A DNA stretch of 34,461 nucleotides from Chloroflexota bacterium. GTDB taxonomy: Bacteria > Chloroflexota > Limnocylindria > Limnocylindrales > CSP1-4. This document shows, in pieces, positions 1-8,691 of the stretch (positions within the stretch are counted from its first letter, which is position 1; each line of letters opens with the position of its first letter). The translations under genes and the position numbers were made by a program. The DNA is taken from NCBI GenBank assembly GCA_021786915.1, contig JAJYMP010000571.1, positions 1-34,461 on the forward strand, in the 5' to 3' direction. The notes below the pieces were generated by a model. It saw only the letters and a program-made list of their open reading frames with translations. It had not been told where the DNA came from and ran no database searches.

Positions 1-179
1 GAGCATTCGGCCGATGACGAGAGGGCCACGGTCGCCCATGACCATCTCGCCATGGCGCTCGGCGCGCGCGGCTGCGACGCTCCCGTCGTGGCGAGCCGAG
101 CCCGGCAAGCCGGACCCTGGCGCCCATGGTGGCCGTCCAGGAGCGGCCGGTTCCAGGGGTCCGGCGGCAGGAGAGATCG

Positions 180-1562
180 ATGCAGATCGGCCGGCGCCCC
201 GCCGCCCCCGACCCCACGCCGCCCCTCCGGGCCGAGCCCTCGCCCTGGCAGCGTCGGCGGCTGCCGGTCGCCCTGCTCGTCGCGCTGATGCTCCTGATGA
301 CGCTGGCGTCAGGCGCCCTGGGATACACGCGCCCCACCCTTTCCGCATCCGGCAGCGGCGTCCCGGGCACGAGGCTGACCGTCCGGGGCACCAGGTTCCC
401 GCACCACGTCCTGGTCCGGATGCGTTGGGACGGATCCGCCACCGGGATGCCCCTGGTGCGGACGACCTACTACGGCATCCTGGCCACGCACGTCACGGTC
501 CCGCCGCGCGCCAAGCCCGGACGCCACGTGCTCACGGCCGTGCGGAACGGCGTGGTGCTCGCACGGATCCCGGTGACCGTCCGGGTCCGGCTGCCCGCCC
601 CGACGCACGTGCCCACCCCGACGCCTGTGTCCACGCCGATCCCGGTGCCCACGCCGACCCCGGTGGCCGCCCCGACCCCGACGCCCGTGCCCACGCCCGC
701 CCCGGCGCAGCCGAAGCCGGCCAAGGTGCTCTTCGGCCTGGGCACGGAGCTCGACGGCGACCTCACCGCGCCCATCACCAGCGCCGCCCCGGTGCACCTG
801 TTGACCTCCTGGTTCAACGGGACGGGCGATCTCTCGTGGATGTCGGGATGGGCGGCGAACGCCATCCCCAAGGCCTACGCAGCTGGGTACTCCGCGCACC
901 TCATCGTGTACGCGAGCAGCTCGGCCGTCACGACGACGATGACGAAGTACGGCGCGGCTGCCGGGCGGGCCTACCCGCTCTCGGCGCAGTTCCTCTCCGA
1001 CATGACGGCCCTCTCCAAGATCTGGGCAGGGCAGGCGGGCGGCCCGACCCTGTACGTGACGCTGTTCACCGAGTTCCAGACGTACGCGCCAACGCCAACC
1101 TGGTCGGACAACCTCGCCTACTGGGCGGCCCTCAAGGACGCCTACCGGTCGGCCCTCGCCATCTTCCACGCCAATGCGCCCAACGCGAAGGTCTCGCTGG
1201 GCTGGGGCGGCTGGGAGGCCAGGATGGCGAACCCGATGTTCGCCGACTTCGCCGACGTGATGGGGATCTCCGACTTCCAGTCCTTCCAGGCCATGCAGAG
1301 CGACACCAACGTCTCCGACATCGAGGCGATGACCGGCCAGCTGGCCAGGTACGGGCCCGTGATGGTGGCGCACTACAAGCCCGACAACAGCTCCCAGGCC
1401 GTCTTCGACGCCGACACGACCGCCCTCTTCACCGACGCCGAGATGGCCAAGCTGACGAACGCCGGGCTGTTCGCGTTCTCGTTCATGGACGACAAGAACA
1501 TGGACGCGACGGCCGACGCCTACACCCGCATCACCGCGGCGATCCAGCGGTACGGCCGCTAG
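180..1562 (+). CDS. Membrane-anchored or secreted protein with Pro-Thr linker and glycosidase-like C-terminal domain
   Basis: A 460-aa protein. I chose the ATG at 180 because AGGAGA lies 6 nt upstream; an earlier in-frame ATG at 126 has no comparable site. Visible parts: a short basic N-terminus (WQRRR near residue 25), a hydrophobic helix at about 27-49 acting as signal peptide or anchor, a beta-rich extracytoplasmic domain to about residue 138 (VPGTRLTVRG..GRHVLTAVRNG, like small Ig/IPT folds), a linker of about 45 residues made of repeated PTP/VPTPTPV units, and a C-terminal domain of about 280 residues. That last domain alternates hydrophobic strands with W/Y/E-rich turns (LYVTLFTEFQTY, VSLGWGGWE, GLFAFSFMDD), which suggests a TIM barrel of glycoside-hydrolase type. 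The fold and enzyme class are inferred; no catalytic pair is assigned. The GH15 gene downstream fits a carbohydrate context but is 200 bp away. Confidence 0.7.
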   Translation: MQIGRRPAAPDPTPPLRAEPSPWQRRRLPVALLVALMLLMTLASGALGYTRPTLSASGSGVPGTRLTVRGTRFPHHVLVRMRWDGSATGMPLVRTTYYGILATHVTVPPRAKPGRHVLTAVRNGVVLARIPVTVRVRLPAPTHVPTPTPVSTPIPVPTPTPVAAPTPTPVPTPAPAQPKPAKVLFGLGTELDGDLTAPITSAAPVHLLTSWFNGTGDLSWMSGWAANAIPKAYAAGYSAHLIVYASSSAVTTTMTKYGAAAGRAYPLSAQFLSDMTALSKIWAGQAGGPTLYVTLFTEFQTYAPTPTWSDNLAYWAALKDAYRSALAIFHANAPNAKVSLGWGGWEARMANPMFADFADVMGISDFQSFQAMQSDTNVSDIEAMTGQLARYGPVMVAHYKPDNSSQAVFDADTTALFTDAEMAKLTNAGLFAFSFMDDKNMDATADAYTRITAAIQRYGR

Positions 1563-1763
1563 CCGACGGGCCGGCCCGCGGCGCGCGGCCCGGCACCGCG
1601 CTGCGTTGACCCTCGGCGGGTCGGGCACCCGCGCGACACGACGGCCCGCTGCGTGCACACTTGCCGGACGGCAGGACGCCGCAGCAGCGAAAGGGGCGTC
1701 AACGCAGATGACTGGCTCGGGACAGGCCTCTTCGCGGCCGGGACACGCAGCCACAGCCGCCCG

Positions 1764-4214
1764 ATGAACGAGATGGACTGGCCGGTCGACGGTCCCGTCG
1801 CACCCGGCGCGCCCGGCATCGAGCCGACCTGGTCGAGCAGCGACAAGGACGCCGTCGGGACGTCGCACTACTCGAGCCGGGTGTGGTTCACCATCGGGCG
1901 GGGCATCCTCAACGAGGTCTACTGGCCGCACGTGGACCGGCCCCAGATCCGCGACCTCGGCTTCATCGTGGCGGACGACGCGGGCTTCTGGAGCGAGGTC
2001 AAGCGGGACGCGTCGCACGACGTCCACGGCGAGGGCGACGGGGTGCCGGCCATCACCGCAGTGCACCGCCATCCGCGCTACGAGCTCACCCTGCGCATCA
2101 TCGCCGACGACCACGCGGACGTCGTCCGGATCGAGGCGCGGCTGGACGACCTCCGCGACGCCGACGACCCGGGGCGGGCGGCCCACCCCCTTCGCCTGTA
2201 CCCGCTCCTGGCGCCCCACCTGGGGTTCAGCGGCCGCCACGGCCGTGCGTGGGTGGGCACCCACAAGGGCCGCCCCATGCTCTTCGCCCAGGACGGGCCG
2301 TGGGCGCTCGCGCTCGCATCCGAGCCGGCTCCCGTCCGCCAGAGCGTCGGCTACGTCGGCGCGTCCGACGGCTGGCAGGACTTCGCGGCCAATGGCCGGA
2401 TGACCTGGACCCACGCGCGCACCGACGCCGGCAACGTGGCCGCGATGACCGAGCTCGCGCTCGACGGCGGTCGGGCCCAGCTCGCGCTGGCGTTCGGCGG
2501 ACGGCCCGAGGAGGCCGGGCTCGAGGCGTCGGCGGCGCTGTCCGCCCAGTTCGAGGACGCCTGGGCCGAGTACGTCGGCAACTGGCACGGCTTCCTCCGG
2601 ACCGTGGTGGACCCGCCCGACGACCTGCCCCAGGCGGACCGCGACCTGTACCTCGCCTCGGCGTCGGTGCTCCGGACGCACCAGGACCGGACGCTCCCCG
2701 GCGCGACCGTGGCCAGCCTGTCGATCCCGTGGGGCAACACCCGCAACGACCTCGGCGGCTACCACCTGGTCTGGGCGCGGGACCTGGTCGAGTCCGCGGG
2801 CGCGGTCGTTGCGCTGGGCGCCGCGGCCACGGCCCGGCGCACGCTGGCCTATCTCGTGGCCAGCCAGGAGCCGGACGGCCACTGGCCCCAGAACCAGTGG
2901 GTGGACGGGGTCCCGTACTGGACCGGCCTGCAGCTCGACGAATCGGCCTACCCGCTGCTCCTGGCCGGGGCGCTTCGGACGGGCGCCTCCCACATGCACG
3001 GCAGGACGGGCAGCCACGCCGAGGCGTTCGCGACCCTCGTCGCCCAGCCGGCGCTCGACGTCATGATCGCCCGCGCCGCCGGGTTCATCGCGCGGACCGG
3101 CCCGGTCACGAGCGAGGACCGCTGGGAGGAGACCGCGGGCCTCTGCCCGTCCACGCTGGCGCCCGTCGTGGCTGCGCTCGTCGTGGCCGCGGACCACCTG
3201 CCGGAGCCTTCCGCCGCCTACTGCCTCGAGCTCGCGGACGACTGGAACGCCTCCATCGAGGACTGGACCTATGCCCGCGGCACCCGCCTGGACGCTGCCC
3301 ATGGCGTCGAGGGCCACTACGTCCGGATCGCCTCGCCCGACGTGCTCGCCGGGGCGCCGATCTCGACGCCCGTCCCAATCCGGAACCTGCCGGCCGAGAC
3401 GTCGATGGTCCCGGCCGACGAGGTGGTGGGGACCGACTTCCTCGCCCTCGTCCGCTTCGGGCTCCGCCGCCCCGACGACCCGCGGATCGTGTCGACCCTC
3501 GCGGTGGCCGACGCCCTCCTGCGCACCGATACGCCCAGCGGCCCGGTCTGGCACCGCTACACCGGCGACGGCTACGGCGAGCACGAGGACGGGAGCGCGT
3601 TCGACGGGACGGGGATCGGGCGGGGGTGGCCGCTCCTGGTCGGCGAGCGCGGCCACTACGAGCTCGACGCAGGGCGCGACGCCCGGCCCTACCTCGAGGC
3701 GATGCGGCGCATGGCGTCGGGCGGGGGGATGCTGCCCGAGCAGGTCTGGGACGCGGCGCCGATCCCCGCGCGCCGCCTCGCCCCCGGCCGGCCGAGCGGC
3801 TCGGCGATGCCGCTGGCGTGGGCGCACGCGGAGTACGTCAAGCTCGTGCGGTCGATTGCGCTCGGCCACTCAATCGACCGTCCCGAGGCGGCATGGCGAC
3901 GCTACCACGGGATCGCCCCGACCCCGACCCGGGCGACGTGGCGGTTCACGGCGGCACGCCCGTCGATGCCCGAGGGGCGCACCCTGCGCCTGGAGCTGAT
4001 GGCGCCGGCCCGGGTCCGGTTCTCGACCGACGGCGGCCAGCGATGGGCCGACCTCGACGCCCGCGACACGGGCCTGGGCGTCTGGGTGGCCGACATCCCC
4101 GGATCGGATCGGCTGGCGGTGGGCGGCGCCGTCCAATTCACGTTCTGGTGGCCCGAGGCCGGCCGCTGGGAGGGCCGCGACCTCCGCGTCGAGGTGGCTC
4201 CCGGAGCGGCTTGA
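1764..4214 (+). CDS. GH15-family glucoamylase / glucodextranase-like enzyme
   Basis: An 816-aa enzyme expected to release glucose from alpha-glucans. The start at 1764 gives the normal family N-terminus (APGIEPTWSSSDKDAVG..SSRVWFTIGRGILNEVYWP); an upstream ATG at 1653 would add 37 atypical residues. An N-terminal beta-sandwich of about 270 residues precedes the (alpha/alpha)6 barrel with its hallmark motifs: YHLVWARDL at 333-341, QNQWVDGVPYW..QLDE at 376-393, and EDRWEE at 451-456, where the catalytic acid of the family lies. HAEYVKL closes the barrel. A C-terminal beta domain (RLELMAPARVRFSTDG..TFWWPEAGRWEG) is typical of bacterial members. No signal peptide is seen, so it is probably cytoplasmic and active on storage glucan or maltodextrin. 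A clear ribosome site is lacking. Confidence 0.9.
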   Translation: MNEMDWPVDGPVAPGAPGIEPTWSSSDKDAVGTSHYSSRVWFTIGRGILNEVYWPHVDRPQIRDLGFIVADDAGFWSEVKRDASHDVHGEGDGVPAITAVHRHPRYELTLRIIADDHADVVRIEARLDDLRDADDPGRAAHPLRLYPLLAPHLGFSGRHGRAWVGTHKGRPMLFAQDGPWALALASEPAPVRQSVGYVGASDGWQDFAANGRMTWTHARTDAGNVAAMTELALDGGRAQLALAFGGRPEEAGLEASAALSAQFEDAWAEYVGNWHGFLRTVVDPPDDLPQADRDLYLASASVLRTHQDRTLPGATVASLSIPWGNTRNDLGGYHLVWARDLVESAGAVVALGAAATARRTLAYLVASQEPDGHWPQNQWVDGVPYWTGLQLDESAYPLLLAGALRTGASHMHGRTGSHAEAFATLVAQPALDVMIARAAGFIARTGPVTSEDRWEETAGLCPSTLAPVVAALVVAADHLPEPSAAYCLELADDWNASIEDWTYARGTRLDAAHGVEGHYVRIASPDVLAGAPISTPVPIRNLPAETSMVPADEVVGTDFLALVRFGLRRPDDPRIVSTLAVADALLRTDTPSGPVWHRYTGDGYGEHEDGSAFDGTGIGRGWPLLVGERGHYELDAGRDARPYLEAMRRMASGGGMLPEQVWDAAPIPARRLAPGRPSGSAMPLAWAHAEYVKLVRSIALGHSIDRPEAAWRRYHGIAPTPTRATWRFTAARPSMPEGRTLRLELMAPARVRFSTDGGQRWADLDARDTGLGVWVADIPGSDRLAVGGAVQFTFWWPEAGRWEGRDLRVEVAPGAA

Positions 4215-4499
4215 CGTGGCGCGAGCGCCGGGGGTCGGGTCATTGCTCCATCGTCGGCGTCAAGCACCCTCGGTGCAGGGCCCCAGGGCCGCCCCGTGGC
4301 CCGGTTCGGGCAGGAGGTGTGCCGGCGCGGCGTATCGGCGAGTTCGGCCGCGAGGGATCAGAGCACCTCGCGCCGAAGCCCGCGGGCCGAGGAGCGCGGT
4401 CACCACCTCGGGCCCCACGCGGCGTCGCGCCGAACGGCCAGCCGGCGGCGCAGGCACGGGGCATCATCTGGTCTGCGGCCCAAACGGGAGGCACCACCA

Positions 4500-4808
4500 T
4501 TGGACGTCACGACGGTCGGCGACGCCTTCGCGAACTTCACGCTGTCGCTGTTCCTGCTCTGGCTCATTGCGATGCTGGTCTTCGGGGGGCTTCCCGCGGC
4601 GTGGCTCGCCGCGACCCGGGGACGCGAGCCCTTCCTCTGGATGGTCATCGGGCTCGTGTTGGGTCCGCTAGCGGTGCTCCTCATCGGGCTCGCCCCGCTG
4701 GGCACGAGGGGGAACTACCGCCGGTGCCCGCGCTGTGCAGAGGCGATCCGGTCGGAGGCGAGCCGCTGCCCGCACTGCGCGTGGGACGCAATGCCTCTGA
4801 GGTCGTGA
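4500..4808 (+). CDS. Small two-helix membrane protein with C-terminal zinc ribbon
   Basis: A 102-aa protein starting at a TTG with GGGAGG about 9 nt upstream; the longer in-frame ATG at 4296 has no such site and codes for an unconvincing arginine-rich extension. Two hydrophobic helices (about 13-37 and 45-68) are followed by a CPRC..CPHC zinc ribbon (C76, C79, C90, C93) before the C-terminus. The layout matches small bacterial membrane proteins with a zinc-ribbon tail, whose role is unknown. It is monocistronic and ends 130 bp before the terminator and fragment of the tRNA-Thr gene, so it marks the left chromosomal flank of the inserted element. Confidence 0.75.
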   Translation: MDVTTVGDAFANFTLSLFLLWLIAMLVFGGLPAAWLAATRGREPFLWMVIGLVLGPLAVLLIGLAPLGTRGNYRRCPRCAEAIRSEASRCPHCAWDAMPLRS

Positions 4809-4940
4809 TGCCTGGGAGTCGGCCCCTCCGTCGAGCCACGGCGACGTGCGTCCGACGTCGGCCGTTGTCAGCCGGTTTGATCTCGCCTGTTTCAGACCCG
4901 TGGCCATCAACGCAGCCGTCAGCCGCCCGCCGGACAGCAA

Positions 4941-4966
4941 GAGACCCGGCCGATGGGCCGGGTCTC
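4941..4966 (-). terminator. Original tRNA-Thr terminator left beyond the left attachment site
   Basis: GAGACCCGGC (4941-4950) and GCCGGGTCTC (4957-4966) form a perfect 10-bp stem, extended by one more C-G pair. On the minus strand it follows the displaced 3' end of tRNA-Thr at the same distance as the hairpin at 13848-13873 follows the intact gene. I read it as the native terminator of the tRNA gene, stranded when the element inserted. There is only a weak T-rich tail. Confidence 0.6.
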
Positions 4967-5025
4967 ACGTTCAGATCGCTGGAGCCGACACTCGGATTTG
5001 AACCGAGGACCTGCTGTTTACGAAA
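4965..5025 (-). repeat. Left attachment site: 61-bp direct repeat holding the tRNA-Thr 3' half
   Basis: Bases 4965-5025 are identical, without mismatch, to 13872-13932. The repeat covers the CCA end, T arm, variable region and part of the anticodon arm of a minus-strand tRNA-Thr, plus 15 bp of downstream sequence. Homology stops inside the anticodon stem, just past the CGT anticodon. Only the 3' half is here, so this copy is not a working tRNA. Confidence 0.92.
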
Positions 5026-5137
5026 TCGGGAATGGCGTGTCTCCAGGCATCTACCCGGCTCCAGAATGATCGGCACCGAGCATGGAGCCGTCTCGTGCTT
5101 GGGGCAGATCGTCCCCCGCCGTCCAGCCCTGTGGGCG

Positions 5138-6076
5138 TCAGGATGGGCGTCGGCTGGACGCTTCCGGCCGTGCCACGCGGCGGTGGTAGGCAGCGCTGAC
5201 ACGGCACGAGTCCGAGCAGTACCTCTGGTCGATGCGTCCGGGGAGGAAACTCCGGCCGCAACCCGAGAACTCGCACGGGCGCTCGGGTCGGGCACCACCG
5301 GCCATCTCTTGAGCCATACCGAGATACAGAGCAGCGAGAAGGCTCGTGGGGCTCTCGCGGAGCTTCATGCCGAGGAAGGGCAGCAGAACGGGCTGGACCC
5401 TGCCGAGATGCTTGTTCACCTCGCGAGCGACATAGAAGAGGGCGACGTCCTGGCTCTTGGCACCGATCAACCGCGCGAAGGCCTCCTCCTCGCCCGGCCA
5501 GACCACGTAGACCCCCCTGCCGAGCGACCTCGTGCCATGGTGCTTGGCGTCAAGCTCTAGGCGAATGGCGTTGTCTTCGCGGACAACTCTCACGCCCCGT
5601 TCTGCCTCGCGAGCCCTGGTGAGGCCGTACGAGTCCGGGTTGCGCAGGATCTTGGCATCCTCCCAGAGGACGTGCAGCATGCGGTAGCGGGCCAGCTGGT
5701 CCAGCCACTCGGACCTGCTCTCACCCGCAAGGCCTCTGTACTCGTTGTCTCCGCGCGGCCGAAGAGCGGTACCAGGGCCCATCAAGCCCCACTTCGAGGC
5801 GAAATTCCGAATAGCGTCATCCGTCGGTCGCTCCGCGAGGCGCAGGAAGGCCCTGCTCAAGACGGCCCACCGCCGAGCGAGGGTGATCCTCTCCGCCCCA
5901 CTCGACTCGGCGACCAGCCAGACCTCCCCCTCGTCGTCCGAGGCGCCCAGCGCAACAAGGTCGGATCGCCAGCGGTAACCAGCGACCGAGCGCGTCCACG
6001 GCTGAAAGACATAGCCGGACTCGAAGTGGCGCGACTCAACGGTTTCTTTTACGGCTTCCCGATCGACAGAGCTCAC
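5138..6076 (-). CDS. CGNR-type zinc-finger protein
   Basis: A 312-aa protein starting at GTG 6076. No Shine-Dalgarno is visible, but a TAGACT hexamer lies 7 nt before the GTG, which would fit a leaderless transcript. The body is unrecognised; the C-terminus carries CEFSGC..RIDQRYCSDSC, four cysteines at 268, 273, 287 and 291. These resemble the zinc finger of the CGNR/ABATE family of putative regulators. It is divergent from the excisionase-type gene and is the first gene inside the left attachment site. A decayed relative lies at 29900-30205. A DNA- or RNA-binding regulatory role is family inference. Confidence 0.75.
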   Translation of the reverse strand: MSSVDREAVKETVESRHFESGYVFQPWTRSVAGYRWRSDLVALGASDDEGEVWLVAESSGAERITLARRWAVLSRAFLRLAERPTDDAIRNFASKWGLMGPGTALRPRGDNEYRGLAGESRSEWLDQLARYRMLHVLWEDAKILRNPDSYGLTRAREAERGVRVVREDNAIRLELDAKHHGTRSLGRGVYVVWPGEEEAFARLIGAKSQDVALFYVAREVNKHLGRVQPVLLPFLGMKLRESPTSLLAALYLGMAQEMAGGARPERPCEFSGCGRSFLPGRIDQRYCSDSCRVSAAYHRRVARPEASSRRPS

Positions 6077-6156
6077 GAGCCGAAGTCTACTGCATCTGCC
6101 GGTCCACTGGGACGGCAGCCGGTCCAGCAGGGACCACAGGCACGAGGAACTTGGCC

Positions 6157-6390
6157 ATGACTCGAATCCTTCTTCGCCCGGACGAGGCCGCCGAAGCCCT
6201 CGGCATCAGCCGGTCGAGGTGCTACAAGTTGATCGCAGAGGGCGTCCTGCCCAGCTGCCGGATCGGCCAGAGCATCCGAGTCCCACTGGATGCCCTGGAG
6301 CAGTTGGTTGCGACGAGCACGACGGGCAACCTCGTCGCCGACACTGACGAGAACGGCGACGCGCGCATCTCAGTCCGGAGGTGGCGCTAG
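6157..6390 (+). CDS. Excisionase-type helix-turn-helix DNA-binding protein
   Basis: A 77-aa protein whose N-terminal half is a MerR/AlpA-like winged helix: LRPDEAAEALGISRSRCYKLI..GVLPSCRIGQSIRVPLDAL. Members bind DNA to steer excision or regulate phage and island genes. I chose ATG 6157, with GAGG 9 nt upstream, over the TTG at 6151. It shares a tyrosine-integrase element, so recombination directionality factor is the likely job, although such proteins also act as plain regulators. The next gene starts 37 nt downstream on the same strand. Confidence 0.85.
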   Translation: MTRILLRPDEAAEALGISRSRCYKLIAEGVLPSCRIGQSIRVPLDALEQLVATSTTGNLVADTDENGDARISVRRWR

Positions 6391-6427
6391 CCCGCGGCGG
6401 CCTCAGCAGAACTTCGGGTCAATCCCG

Positions 6428-7192
6428 ATGAGCGGGCCGCGGCCGCCCTTCTTCTCCATACCCGACGAACTTCCGGGCAGGATGCTTGACGCCGGTCTCG
6501 GGGCGGCTGCCGTAGGCCTCAACCTGATCGCTTGGGCCGAGTCCAGCCGTTACCAGCTTGACGGGCTGCTGCCGGTACGGAGGGCCCGGTCACTGCGGCA
6601 ATGGACCGCAGCACGAGAAGCTGAGCTCATTGCGGCCGGCTTCTGGGACGTCGAGAGAGACTGCATCCACCTCGCCAGCTATCTCAGCGTCAACAGGTCG
6701 AGATCCGAGATCGAGAACCTCAGGGCCGCGCGTGCTGCAGCCGGCCTCAGCGGCGGCCAGGCAAGGTCCGGCTCCGCTCCGCGCGACACGGGCGGGAGGT
6801 TCGCACAAACTCCCGGTGAGAACCTCGGCAAGATCGGTCCGGATTCGCCTCGGGAGCGAACGGGCGCACCTAGGGAAACGTCCAGGCAATTGCCTGGTCC
6901 AACAGCAACAGCAACACCAACATCACCAGGATCCCTTCCGAGCAGCGCGAGTCTCGTCCGTGACGGTCAATCCGGATGGGGCCCTGAGTGGTCGGAATTC
7001 CTCGAGGCATGGTTCGCCAGTGGCTTGAGGTTGCCACCCTCGGCTGGTCAGCGGGCGGTGCTGTGGCCCGTGGTGGACGCCCGACCGCGCGATGCATCAC
7101 GGTGGTGTGGAGAGGTCCCTCCTGGCGCGCGCTCACACGACGTGGTCCGGCACGTACTGGATCGGTGGCGCTCGTTCGGTCGTCTCGCATGA
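6428..7192 (+). CDS. Possible element replication or replisome-organiser protein
   Basis: A 254-aa protein; ATG 6428 begins the sensible sequence (MSGPRPPFFSIPDELPG), while the upstream extension overlaps the HTH gene in another frame. The first 95 residues (AVGLNLIAWAESSRYQLDGLLP..LIAAGFWDVERDCIHLASYL) have the pattern of N-terminal domains of phage replication-initiation/replisome-organiser proteins, in which an 'R..LA..LI..G.W' helix precedes a short hydrophobic strand. The middle is Gly/Ser/Pro/Thr-rich and probably disordered; the C-terminus (WSEFLEAWFASGL..) looks folded. The iteron-like repeats just downstream agree with replication, but the family assignment is tentative. Confidence 0.55.
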   Translation: MSGPRPPFFSIPDELPGRMLDAGLGAAAVGLNLIAWAESSRYQLDGLLPVRRARSLRQWTAAREAELIAAGFWDVERDCIHLASYLSVNRSRSEIENLRAARAAAGLSGGQARSGSAPRDTGGRFAQTPGENLGKIGPDSPRERTGAPRETSRQLPGPTATATPTSPGSLPSSASLVRDGQSGWGPEWSEFLEAWFASGLRLPPSAGQRAVLWPVVDARPRDASRWCGEVPPGARSHDVVRHVLDRWRSFGRLA

Positions 7193-7206
7193 TCCCCGGC
7201 GCAAAC

Positions 7207-7322
7207 CCCACACGCGGGTCCACCCCACGGTGTGGGCCAATCGCCGCGGCTTGTGGGCCTAACCGCGTGTGGGGAGGGGCTCGTGCGTGCCGATATCGCG
7301 CGAGGCACCCGCACCGTGTGGG
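7207..7322. repeat. Cluster of GTGTGGG repeats, candidate origin or integrase arm sites
   Basis: The intergenic stretch 7193-7535 holds no convincing gene. GTGTGGG occurs at 7230-7236, 7267-7273 and 7316-7322, and inverted at 7207-7213, with a further TGTGGG near 7252. The copy at 7230 is also the right arm of a short palindrome CCCAC-n-GTGGG. The cluster sits between the putative replication gene and the integrase gene, where iterons or integrase/excisionase arm-binding sites are expected. Confidence 0.5.
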
Positions 7323-7535
7323 AAATCCCCAACCCCGCTGCTCAAGTCCGTGGTCGCGCCGCGGGTGTTCGCAAGGGGTGGGGGAGGGGCAGCCTAGTGG
7401 TACCTGCTGATCAGCAAACAGCCGGTCGTCGCGCCGCGGACGGCCCCGCGCGAGCTCAATTCGAGCGACGCGTCGAGCGTACCGGCCCGCTCGACGCCCA
7501 ACGCTGACCCCCATCCAGGTAAGGAGGCAAGCCAA

Positions 7536-8675
7536 ATGCCGCGTCGCGGTCGCGACGAAGGGAACATCTACCAGCGGTCAGACGGCCGCTGGACGGCCCG
7601 GATCAGCCTGGGCTACCAGGGCGGTCGCAGGGTCCGAAAGAGCCTGTACGGGAAGACCCGCAAGGAGGTCCAGGACAAGCTTGTCGCCGCTCAGCGGTCC
7701 CTGCAGCTGGGCATGACCCCGACACGAAACGGACGCCTCACTCTGGGCGCATACCTTGAGGAGTGGCTAGCGGAATCTGTGCTCCCAAGCGTGCGTCGGA
7801 CCACCTTCCGATCCTACGAACAGTTGCTCCGGGTTCACGTGCTGCCTGATCTTGGAAGGCTTACGCTCGCGAAGCTGGGTCCCGATGACGTTCAGAGGCT
7901 CCTCAACAGGAAGCAGGCCGAAGGGCTCTCGCCACGGACCGTGAGCCACATCCGGGCAGTCCTCCGCCGGGCACTGAACGTGGCTCAGCGATGGGACCTC
8001 GTCCCCCGAAATGCGGCAGCGCTGGCGTCGCCGCCACGCGTGCCGCGCTATCAGGTTCCCGCCCTGGACCCAGAAGCGGCACGGGCCATCCTGAGGGCGG
8101 TGACGGGCGATCGATTTGAGGCCCTTTTCGTCCTGGCCTTAGCCACCGGTCTTCGGCAGGGCGAGTGCCTGGGGCTCCGCTGGGAGGACGTGGATCTTGA
8201 TGCCGGCACCCTGTATGTGCGGAATGCCTTGCAGCGAGTCGGCGGACAACCGCAGCTGGTAGAGCCGAAGACGAGCCTGAGCCGGAGAACGCTGGCCCTA
8301 CCGCACCCTGCGGTGGTAGCGTTGCGGACCCATCGACTCCGCCAGCATCAAGATCGTCTTCTTGCCGGAGCCCGATGGCGTGACCAGAGATTCGTCTTCT
8401 GCACGCTAGTCGGCACTCCTGCCGATGGTCCCGCCGTCACGCGCCGGTTCAAGCATCTGCTCGCCGAAGCGGGTCTCCCCGCGATGCGCTTCCACGATCT
8501 GCGCCACGGCTGCGCGTCGTTGCTTCTCGCTCAGGGCGTGAGCCCGCGCGTGGTCATGGAGATACTCGGCCACTCGCAGATCAGCCTGACGATGAACACC
8601 TACGCTCACGTCATCCCCTCACTCAAGCGGGACGCCGCAGAGCAGATGGCCACTCTCCTCGCCTCGCACCTGTAA
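7536..8675 (+). CDS. int: Tyrosine-type site-specific integrase
   Basis: A 379-aa integrase expected to catalyse insertion and excision at tRNA-Thr. The start has AGGAGG about 10 nt upstream. The N-terminus holds an AP2-like arm-binding domain (GNIYQRSDGRWTARISLG), followed by a SAM-like core-binding domain (about 68-160) and a catalytic domain with all expected residues: R207 (TGLRQGE), K245 (PKTSLSRRT), H320 and R323 (FHDLRHG), H346 (LGHS) and nucleophile Y356 (NTYAHV). It is full length and apparently intact, and lies about 2.5 kb from the left end of the element rather than next to an attachment site, which is somewhat unusual. Confidence 0.95.
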   Translation: MPRRGRDEGNIYQRSDGRWTARISLGYQGGRRVRKSLYGKTRKEVQDKLVAAQRSLQLGMTPTRNGRLTLGAYLEEWLAESVLPSVRRTTFRSYEQLLRVHVLPDLGRLTLAKLGPDDVQRLLNRKQAEGLSPRTVSHIRAVLRRALNVAQRWDLVPRNAAALASPPRVPRYQVPALDPEAARAILRAVTGDRFEALFVLALATGLRQGECLGLRWEDVDLDAGTLYVRNALQRVGGQPQLVEPKTSLSRRTLALPHPAVVALRTHRLRQHQDRLLAGARWRDQRFVFCTLVGTPADGPAVTRRFKHLLAEAGLPAMRFHDLRHGCASLLLAQGVSPRVVMEILGHSQISLTMNTYAHVIPSLKRDAAEQMATLLASHL

Positions 8676-8691
8676 AGGGCCTTCGAGTGTC

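Noticed and set aside
597..720. CRISPR-like repeat array
   Set aside because: The repeats are in-frame coding for a Pro-Thr linker, with no spacers of even length.
309..3869. 1186-codon minus-strand frame opposite the glucoamylase gene
   Set aside because: Arg/Gly/Val-rich shadow frame caused by high G+C; the plus strand has all GH15 motifs.
4980..5025. Second tRNA-Thr gene
   Set aside because: Only the 3' half is present; homology stops in the anticodon stem and no 5' half follows.
1883..5560. 1225-codon plus-strand frame across three genes
   Set aside because: Spans the GH15 gene, the zinc-ribbon gene and the attachment site in the wrong frame, with Arg/Pro-rich translation and no motif.
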